Origin: UMGS1279 sp045577495
GTDB taxonomy: Bacteria; Bacillota; Clostridia; Oscillospirales; Acutalibacteraceae
Reading direction: 5' to 3'
DNA: 55,742 bases
Assembly (NCBI GenBank): GCA_045577495.1
Contig: JAZNIK010000071.1
Span: forward strand, 1 to 55,742
Position 1 is the first letter of the stretch, and each line of letters opens with the position of its first letter. Positions 50,666 to 55,742 of this stretch are shown here, piece after piece. A program made the translations under genes and the position numbers. Below the pieces are notes generated by a model, which was given only the letters and a program-made list of their open reading frames with translations, was not told the origin of the DNA and searched no databases.

Positions 50666-51346
50666 ATGAAGAAAACATTTAAATCATACATCGGTGTTTG
50701 GGCTATATGTTTAGTTCTTTTCAATGTAATTGCTTTTGTTGTTCCAAATGAATTGAAAAGCAATTTCTGGGTTGGTTATATTTTTATAACTCTAGCATTT
50801 GTAGGGCAATTGTTTTGCGCAAGCATATCATTCAAATCAGAAAACGCTCAAAAGTTTTTCTATAACTTTCCCTTAATTTCGATAAGTTTTATTGGCACAT
50901 TGATAATGCTTATTATCGGCGGATTAACTATGGCTATATCAGCCGTACCGGTTTGGGTGGGAATCGTTTTTTGCTTAGTAGTTTCGGCTTTCACGGCAAT
51001 AGCGATTATAAATGCATCCGTTGCAAGTGAAACAGTTAGCAATATTGATTCAAAAATCAAAGCGCAAACACTGTTTATAAAAATGCTTATTGCTGATGCC
51101 ACTACTTTAATGTCTAAAACTCAAACTACACAGGCAAAAGAGATAACCAAAAAGGTTTATGAAAAAATCCGCTATAGCGACCCTGTGAGTAATGATGCAT
51201 TAAGCTCTATTGAATCACAAATCACAATTAAATTCAAAGCGTTTGAAGGCGCAATAATTGAAAATTCACAAAATGCTATTTCTCTCGGAGAAGAGCTTAT
51301 TATCTTAATCGATGACAGAAACACTAAATGCAAATTATTGAAATAA
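50666..51346 (+). CDS. Four-helix membrane protein of unknown function
   Basis: A 226-residue protein with four hydrophobic segments (about 7-28, 34-54, 68-92, 96-118) and a cytoplasmic helical domain of about 100 residues (IDSKIKAQTLFIKMLIADATTLMSKTQTTQAKEITKKVYEKI). I do not recognise it. It starts 3 bases after the SPFH stop codon, with GGGAGGTGTAAG as ribosome site, so it is translationally linked and probably a membrane partner of the SPFH protein. Confidence 0.6.
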   Translation: MKKTFKSYIGVWAICLVLFNVIAFVVPNELKSNFWVGYIFITLAFVGQLFCASISFKSENAQKFFYNFPLISISFIGTLIMLIIGGLTMAISAVPVWVGIVFCLVVSAFTAIAIINASVASETVSNIDSKIKAQTLFIKMLIADATTLMSKTQTTQAKEITKKVYEKIRYSDPVSNDALSSIESQITIKFKAFEGAIIENSQNAISLGEELIILIDDRNTKCKLLK

Positions 51347-51358
51347 GAGGTAATAAGA

Positions 51359-52348
51359 GTGTCATTAACCTGTAAAAATTGCGGCGGCAATATATCGTTA
51401 GATTCAAATTTAATAATTTGTGATTCCTGCGGTGCTAAGCAGTCGTTAAACGAAGTTTTAGCAAGCGAGGCCGTAAACCTAATTTATAACGATGATGAAC
51501 TATCACAAGCCTCTCTTAATACATACAAAAGAGCCCTTTCGATGATGTCAACTGCCCGAACGGAAAGTTCGTTTATTTTCGCAGCCGGTGTCTTTGAAGA
51601 AATACCCGATGTTTTCAATGCTAATGCTTTGGCGAAAGAGTGCCGTGACAAAGCAGAATTGTTTAAGGCGGAACGGATCTATAACAGTGCTGTTATAGAT
51701 ATGAAAAGTGATGACCCTATAAGAATTGAAGGCGCAATCCAAGCCTTTAAATCTTTGGGTGAATATAAGGATTCCGTAACAAAAATTGATGAATGCATAC
51801 CGCTATTGGAAATTGCTCAAACAACTTATCAAGAAAAATTAAGGGCAGCCGAAGAACAACGTGTAAAAGAAGAAAAGCAAAAACGAATTCAAGCTAAAAA
51901 GAATAAGTTTATTGCGAAACTGATTTCGTTAGTCGCACTTGCTGTAGTCGCAATTCTTGTCTTTGGGTATTTTAGCATTTATTCATCATCCAACATTAAA
52001 ATTTCACTTTCGCCTGACACAGAAAGTTATCTTACAGAAGGATATAACAAATATGTCTTCTGCTACGATGCAAAGATAGAAAATGATGGCTTTTTGGATG
52101 TTTCTGCAATTGAAGGTGAAATAATTATAGAAAAAGATAACGAAGTATTGGTTGATACCACAATGAGCTTTTACAACTACTCTTCGGCTGTTGTGCGTTC
52201 AAAGAAAAGCAGTAAATTTACATGGGAGTTAACGGTGTATTCATATGATACCGCACTTGCCTTATATGAAACTGATTTTGACAATTTAGATGTCAAAATT
52301 GATATAACCAGTATTACTTACACAAACGGTAAAACAAAAACCTATTGA
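51359..52348 (+). CDS. Zinc-ribbon protein with helical repeats, TM helix and outer beta domain
   Basis: A 329-residue protein starting at GTG 51359 with AGAGGTAATAAGA upstream. Order: zinc ribbon CKNCGGNISLDSNLIICDSCG (5-25), a TPR-like helical region (about 35-160, with IEGAIQAFKSLGEYKDSVTKIDEC), a charged helix, one transmembrane helix (about 185-207) and a beta-rich extracytoplasmic domain (about 215-329). The general layout recalls Bacillus YdjG. No catalytic motif is seen. Confidence 0.62.
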   Translation: MSLTCKNCGGNISLDSNLIICDSCGAKQSLNEVLASEAVNLIYNDDELSQASLNTYKRALSMMSTARTESSFIFAAGVFEEIPDVFNANALAKECRDKAELFKAERIYNSAVIDMKSDDPIRIEGAIQAFKSLGEYKDSVTKIDECIPLLEIAQTTYQEKLRAAEEQRVKEEKQKRIQAKKNKFIAKLISLVALAVVAILVFGYFSIYSSSNIKISLSPDTESYLTEGYNKYVFCYDAKIENDGFLDVSAIEGEIIIEKDNEVLVDTTMSFYNYSSAVVRSKKSSKFTWELTVYSYDTALALYETDFDNLDVKIDITSITYTNGKTKTY

Positions 52349-52363
52349 TTGAGGAGAGATACA

Positions 52364-52390
52364 TATGCAACGGAATAGAGGTCATCCGTG
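52364..52390 (+). other. Eight-codon open frame with ribosome site
   Basis: GAGGAGA lies 6-7 bases before ATG and encodes MQRNRGHP then TGA. It sits in the 101-base gap between two operon genes. It could be a leader peptide or the remnant of a start region; nothing more can be said. Confidence 0.25.
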
Positions 52391-52449
52391 AACTAAAATT
52401 CACTGATAATATATTAAAGAAAAATAAAAATTAAAAGGAGCTTATTATT

Positions 52450-53202
52450 ATGGCTAAAGAAAAATTTGATTTTATTCAACCTATTAAAGACATTCCGAAA
52501 TCCCTCAAGGGCTTTCCTAAAAACCTCATTCATATTTGGAAAGATCCTGTAAAGAACTCTGACGAGGTTAAAGCTCGTAAAAAAGAAATCTTTCCGCTTT
52601 TGTATTTGTTTATTGGCATTTGTCTTGTTTTGGTAATTCTGAGTGTTGCGATTATGAAAGCGAGCGCTGTTTTTCAAACGATTGCGATTATTCCCGGTTT
52701 TGGCGCAGTTGCTTGCGGATTCCTTTTGGTTGTACTTAAAAAGGCTGCACAGAAGTTTGCAGACCTTGAATGCACCAACTGCAAAAAGAGAATTGCATAT
52801 GATGGAAATGTTCAGATTAAAGTTGTTAAGAAGATATTCACTGTTAGCAAGAGTGATAAAACTTTCGAGAAGGATGGTGTTCCTCATCACTCCACAATCA
52901 AAGCTAGCGGTAAAGAATATACTACTTTGGAAATTACCTGCAAATGCCAGGAATGTGGAACAGAAAAAACATTTACTCATGAATTTGTAACCGTAGAGTG
53001 TGAAAAATCTGCAGTTAAAGTTCCTTATGTTCAGTCCGGTGCAATGTTAGTTCAGTTTGAACAGGATGTTCGCAACGAAGGTGCTGAAGGCTTTGAGGGC
53101 AAATCTATTGGCACTACCGCAAACGGCGTACATATCAAATACATCAGAACTCCCGAATCCTTAGTAAAAGGCTACTTCGGTAATGAAATTCAAATGAGAT
53201 AA
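52450..53202 (+). CDS. Two-helix membrane protein with zinc-binding Cys pairs
   Basis: A 250-residue protein I do not recognise. Two hydrophobic helices (about 54-72 and 78-98) sit between a basic N-terminal domain (FIQPIKDIPKSLKGFPKNLIHIWKDP) and a soluble C-terminal domain with zinc-ribbon-like pairs CTNCKKR and CKCQECG separated by about 65 residues. AAAGGAG lies ahead of the ATG. A terminator follows, so the first four genes of the operon may form one transcript. Confidence 0.6.
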   Translation: MAKEKFDFIQPIKDIPKSLKGFPKNLIHIWKDPVKNSDEVKARKKEIFPLLYLFIGICLVLVILSVAIMKASAVFQTIAIIPGFGAVACGFLLVVLKKAAQKFADLECTNCKKRIAYDGNVQIKVVKKIFTVSKSDKTFEKDGVPHHSTIKASGKEYTTLEITCKCQECGTEKTFTHEFVTVECEKSAVKVPYVQSGAMLVQFEQDVRNEGAEGFEGKSIGTTANGVHIKYIRTPESLVKGYFGNEIQMR

Positions 53203-53209
53203 AATCATT

Positions 53210-53248
53210 CAGCCGATGGAACACATTGCTCCGTCGGCTGTTTTTCGA
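53210..53248 (+). terminator. Terminator within the SPFH gene run
   Basis: CAGCCGA pairs with TCGGCTG (stem extended by TGGA/TCCG with a G-U pair) and is followed by TTTTT. It probably attenuates expression of the two genes downstream. Confidence 0.7.
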
Positions 53249-53260
53249 GGAGGTAAAATT

Positions 53261-53857
53261 ATGGGGTTTATAGATAATATTAAATCTGCATTTGCACAAA
53301 CGCCAGCGGTCCCATCTGTAAAATACGGGACTACAAAAGAATGGTTTTTGTCTGATGCCGGAAGAAAAGCACTTTGCGAAACAAAAACAACAGTAGAATT
53401 AACCGACTACACATATCATTATCTTAAAAGTATTATCGCAAATAAAAAGCTTTTAGAAGATGAAGATTTATATCGCTTGGCTTTTGTCTTTGCAGATTCC
53501 ATTGTAAATTCAAATCAAAGCTATGCAGGTAAAGAAAGCTTATTAAACGAAAATGAGCACCCCTTTATTGCTTATTTTCAAAAATTAAAGCGTTCCTTAT
53601 CACCTAAAAATCTATGTTACGAAATGTTGTTTATTTTGTTTGGTGTTGTTGATCCTTTTAATTCAGCAGAATGGATTTACGATAACAGCAGAAGCGGATA
53701 TTCCGACGAAGAGTACCAAGCCTTTGCAGAAGAAAAGGGCCTTAATTTTGAAGAATTGCTACAAAAAGATTATATCGGCAAAGAAGATGTGCGCTTTATT
53801 ATGAGCGAAATCATTTGGCTGGTTGGCAAGGATGAATTCCTTGGAATTGTAGGTTAA
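53261..53857 (+). CDS. Unknown soluble protein (198 aa)
   Basis: About 198 residues, helical, acidic, no membrane segment. The N-terminus MGFIDNIKSAFAQTP is followed by TKEWFLSDAGRKALCETKTTVELTDYTYHYLKSII. I do not recognise the family. GAGGAGGTAAAATT precedes the ATG at 53261. It lies 58 bases after the two-helix protein and 13 bases before the coiled-coil protein. Confidence 0.55.
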   Translation: MGFIDNIKSAFAQTPAVPSVKYGTTKEWFLSDAGRKALCETKTTVELTDYTYHYLKSIIANKKLLEDEDLYRLAFVFADSIVNSNQSYAGKESLLNENEHPFIAYFQKLKRSLSPKNLCYEMLFILFGVVDPFNSAEWIYDNSRSGYSDEEYQAFAEEKGLNFEELLQKDYIGKEDVRFIMSEIIWLVGKDEFLGIVG

Positions 53858-53870
53858 GGGGTGACGATAT

Positions 53871-54815
53871 ATGAGTACAAATATTAAAGATGTTATCGCA
53901 GAATTAGACAGGATTAGTGCGCTTGTAACTCGATTTTGCGATATCGGCGATGAGATTGACGAACTAAAAGAAAAGAACGATAGAGAAACAAGAGAAATTT
54001 ATTATGAATATCGTCCCGAATTGCCTGCAAGTATGCCGGCTTTCAAAACTTTGCAAGCTGAAGTAGAACCTTTTAACTCAAGTCATGCTAAAGGAATTAA
54101 AATAGGTTTACTTGGATTTTTAGCAGCATTAGTAGTTTGGTTTATATCTAAGACTGCTATGTGGTTCGGCGTTATTGGCTATGCGTTCTTTGCTATGATA
54201 ATTTTTGCAATTTGGTTTATAGTAGCATATAGAAAATATTCCGCCGATAAAAAAGAGTATGATGCTGTAGCAAAAAGAAGATACGATTATGAGGAGATTA
54301 TAAAGAATTCTCATGCTCAAGATACGCTTAATTTTCAAGCGGAGTTGAGCGACTATTACACAAAGTATCAACTGTTCGACCATAAATTTAACGAGTGCTG
54401 TGACGCCTATGTTAATGCGCACAATAAACTTGTTGAAGAAAGCGAACAAGTTCAGAATACGTTGTCAGAAGTAACTCTGCTAAGCGAAGAGCATATTGTT
54501 CTTGCACGACGTATAGGCGATATCTTAAAATCCGGAAGAGCCGATACTTTTAAAGAAGCGTTAAATTTAGCCATTGCTGAAAAGCGTGATGAAGAATTTA
54601 AGGCTCAACAATTGGCAGAAGAAGCCCGCAGAACTCAGATCGCAGAACAACAAGCATACGACAATATGTTGCATAATCAGAGAATGGAGCGTGAAGCTGC
54701 TGCTCAAACACAGCAGGCACAAACCCAGGCTCGCATTGCCGAAGCACAGTTAAAAGCTACTGAACAACAAAATGCTCAGCTTAAGAAATTACTCGACAAT
54801 CAAAATAGAAGATAA
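53871..54815 (+). CDS. Two-TM coiled-coil protein
   Basis: A 314-residue protein. An N-terminal helical segment (about 1-70) leads into two transmembrane helices (about 72-92 and 96-117). A long cytoplasmic coiled coil follows (about 120-314), very rich in Glu, Gln and Ala toward the end (EEARRTQIAEQQAYDNML, AQTQQAQTQARIAEAQ). This is the composition of PspA/SPFH-type scaffold proteins, but no family is assigned. It is the last gene of the run before a terminator. Confidence 0.6.
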   Translation: MSTNIKDVIAELDRISALVTRFCDIGDEIDELKEKNDRETREIYYEYRPELPASMPAFKTLQAEVEPFNSSHAKGIKIGLLGFLAALVVWFISKTAMWFGVIGYAFFAMIIFAIWFIVAYRKYSADKKEYDAVAKRRYDYEEIIKNSHAQDTLNFQAELSDYYTKYQLFDHKFNECCDAYVNAHNKLVEESEQVQNTLSEVTLLSEEHIVLARRIGDILKSGRADTFKEALNLAIAEKRDEEFKAQQLAEEARRTQIAEQQAYDNMLHNQRMEREAAAQTQQAQTQARIAEAQLKATEQQNAQLKKLLDNQNRR

Positions 54816-54862
54816 TTAATGTTTTCTTGAAAGTCGAATATAACCTTTTTTACATTTTATAT

Positions 54863-54898
54863 CAAAGAGTCGCGGGGTCGCGGCTCTTAATTTTTTAT
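54863..54898 (+). terminator. Terminator of the SPFH gene run
   Basis: AAGAGTCGCG pairs with CGCGGCTCTT around GGGT, followed by AATTTTTT. Confidence 0.85.
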
Positions 54899-54916
54899 GT
54901 AAAAGAGGTTTTTTCT

Positions 54917-55150
54917 ATGTTAGACAGAACAGAGTATGAAAATTATTGGTATGCTTTCCAAAAGAAGTTGGACAAACTCTTGGCGGAACGTAATATGTCC
55001 TATCGAGAATTAAGTATTAAACTTGGCAAATCCCCAGGATATATTCACGATGTTCTCAGCCGAAGAATCGATCCGTCAACTATATCTTTGTTTGAAATGG
55101 CAGCATATTTTGACTGCTCAATATGGGACTTTTTAAATATTACCAAGTAA
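54917..55150 (+). CDS. XRE-family HTH protein (77 aa)
   Basis: A small Cro/C1-type regulator: FQKKLDKLLAERNMSYRELSIKLGKSPGYIHDVLSRRIDPSTISLFEMAAYFDCSIWDFLN covers a full HTH. The ATG at 54917 follows AAAAGAGGTTTTTTCT. It is outside the SPFH operon (a terminator lies between) and upstream of the structured RNA. Its target is unknown; the 18-bp palindrome seen at 49.4 kb is not evident near it. Confidence 0.8.
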   Translation: MLDRTEYENYWYAFQKKLDKLLAERNMSYRELSIKLGKSPGYIHDVLSRRIDPSTISLFEMAAYFDCSIWDFLNITK

Positions 55151-55195
55151 AAGTTCCGGTGTATCGTTTGTCAAACAACACATCAGGCAAATCTA

Positions 55196-55224
55196 TTGAC
55201 GGTTAAAAAATCACATGCTAAACT
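55196..55224 (+). promoter_or_regulatory. Promoter upstream of the structured RNA
   Basis: TTGACG (55196-55201), a 17-base spacer and TAAACT (55219-55224). It is followed by an orphan ribosome-site-like AAGAAGGAG (55246-55254) with no gene behind it. Confidence 0.55.
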
Positions 55225-55255
55225 GACTATACTTCATTCAATATTAAGAAGGAGT

Positions 55256-55742
55256 GAACACAAAGAGTAACATAAAATGATTGTGTTATTGTTGCTCTTT
55301 GCCTACTTTTATGTTTTGTCTCCGATAAGTGACGGGGCAAAAAAGAACCATAAAAGGAGGATTCAAAAGGCTGAGCAATTTATTTGCTAAATTGTGAAGG
55401 GAAGTTAGTTGCACCAATGCATTTTGGAGCCTTGGTGCCGAGTACAGCAGTCTGAGTTCTGCGACAGGCTGAGAATCACTAGCAGAAAACCCTTGAAGTC
55501 GGGTTAGGCTTCATCAGTCGATGCTCTAAGGCTGATTCTCCGTATGACCGAAGTAGCGGAAATACGGAATTAAAGAGCTATCACGGTTACGGCAACGGAC
55601 AAAGTGATATGAGGTAGATAGGCGACACAGTTTTTAATCGACCTATTACGTTGCTCGGTTTTATGATTTCCGCAAAAAATCAGAACCCACTTTCACGCGG
55701 TGGTCTGAAGAAGGTAAGTAGGAAAAGTCGTGATATACAAAG
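55256..55742 (+). ncRNA. Large structured RNA, probable HEARO/omega RNA of an IscB/IsrB element
   Basis: No open frame fits here, but helices are dense. Stems: AAGAGTAACA with TGTTGCTCTT (55264-55299), GCACCAA with TTGGTGC (55411-55438), AACCC with GGGTT (near 55488-55506) whose loop TGAAG can pair with CTTCA just after it (pseudoknot-like), ATCAGTC with GGCTGAT (about 55510-55536), CCGTAT with ATACGG (55541-55568) and CCAC with GTGG (55686-55702). The start lies behind GTGA, the reported insertion context of HEARO elements, and the RNA runs to the window edge, where an IscB/IsrB start codon would be expected. The family call is from recall of conserved blocks, not from a covariance model. 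Confidence 0.5.

Noticed and set aside
52414..52980. A 188-codon minus-strand frame opposite the two-helix membrane protein
   Set aside because: The plus-strand frame has a good ribosome site, operon context and Cys pairs. The antisense frame has a Phe/Asn-rich random look.
55256..55742. Group II intron 5' part
   Set aside because: I do not see the GUGYG start or a domain V sequence, and the conserved blocks fit HEARO better. The intron option stays open because the window ends inside the element.
39150..55742. Integrase, transposase or prophage genes in the accessory region
   Set aside because: None is found; the island call rests on gene content and tRNA position only. The GH25 lysozyme at 29-31 kb is membrane anchored and not part of a prophage.

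Overview
The window looks like the chromosome of a low-GC, Gram-positive anaerobe of the class Clostridia, most likely a gut Oscillospirales/Eubacteriales relative. The grounds are AT-rich spacers with TTGACA/TATAAT promoters, strong AGGAGG-type ribosome binding sites, U-tailed hairpin terminators, an infC-rpmI-rplT operon, a spoIIIE/ftsK-tepA pair, an orphan sodium-pump decarboxylase beta subunit and several Clostridia-type DUF families (DUF378, DUF421, DUF1934, DUF3006, DUF4363). This placement is inferred from gene content; there is no rRNA in the window.

Positions 1-39.3 kb are mainly core genome. On the minus strand: plsX (5' end only), trmFO, topA, dprA, a SpoU rRNA methyltransferase, rplT-rpmI-infC with an ATT start codon and an L20-type leader, a rhamnulokinase/glycosidase pair, DUF3006 with a ComEC-like hydrolase, a YgiQ radical SAM protein, ftsK and tepA. 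Next come an OadB/OadG-like pair behind a clear yybP-ykoY (Mn2+) riboswitch and mgtC. The plus strand then carries murI-DUF1934-argS-EamA, nifS-nifU, DUF421-DUF4363, rsmI, metA, and a regulator/amidohydrolase/PnuC cassette. On the minus strand are a deacetylase, a GH25 lysozyme, a split TauE pair, and glmS with an unknown membrane protein and yebC. One small accessory spot near 7.1-7.8 kb holds a divergent ribbon-helix-helix/SLOG pair with repeated operator-like sites.

From a tRNA-Leu(TAA) at 39.15 kb to the right edge the window is accessory. It begins with a transglutaminase-like membrane protein and a Fic gene broken by an in-frame TAA. At 41.4-46.4 kb lies a compact candidate defence or signalling locus: a class III nucleotide-cyclase-like protein, an Hsp90-type (GHKL) ATPase and a radical SAM protein in one operon, divergent from a HEFTH metalloprotein. 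At 46.5-48.7 kb an HTH protein, a zinc-ribbon/transmembrane/LRR protein and a eukaryotic-like Ser/Thr kinase form an operon. At 49.5-54.8 kb an SPFH protein with C-terminal zinc ribbons heads a run of membrane, zinc-ribbon and coiled-coil proteins.

The kinase operon and the SPFH operon share a near-identical 18-bp palindrome placed just downstream of each -10 box. A small XRE gene lies between them, so the two operons appear to be one regulon and probably one membrane-surveillance module. The last roughly 490 bases are a dense structured RNA that I read as a HEARO/omega RNA, which would place an IscB/IsrB gene just outside the window.

The best candidates for undescribed biology are the cyclase/Hsp90-like/radical-SAM locus, the operator-linked kinase plus SPFH/zinc-ribbon module, the Mn2+ riboswitch in front of an orphan decarboxylase beta subunit, and the right-edge RNA.
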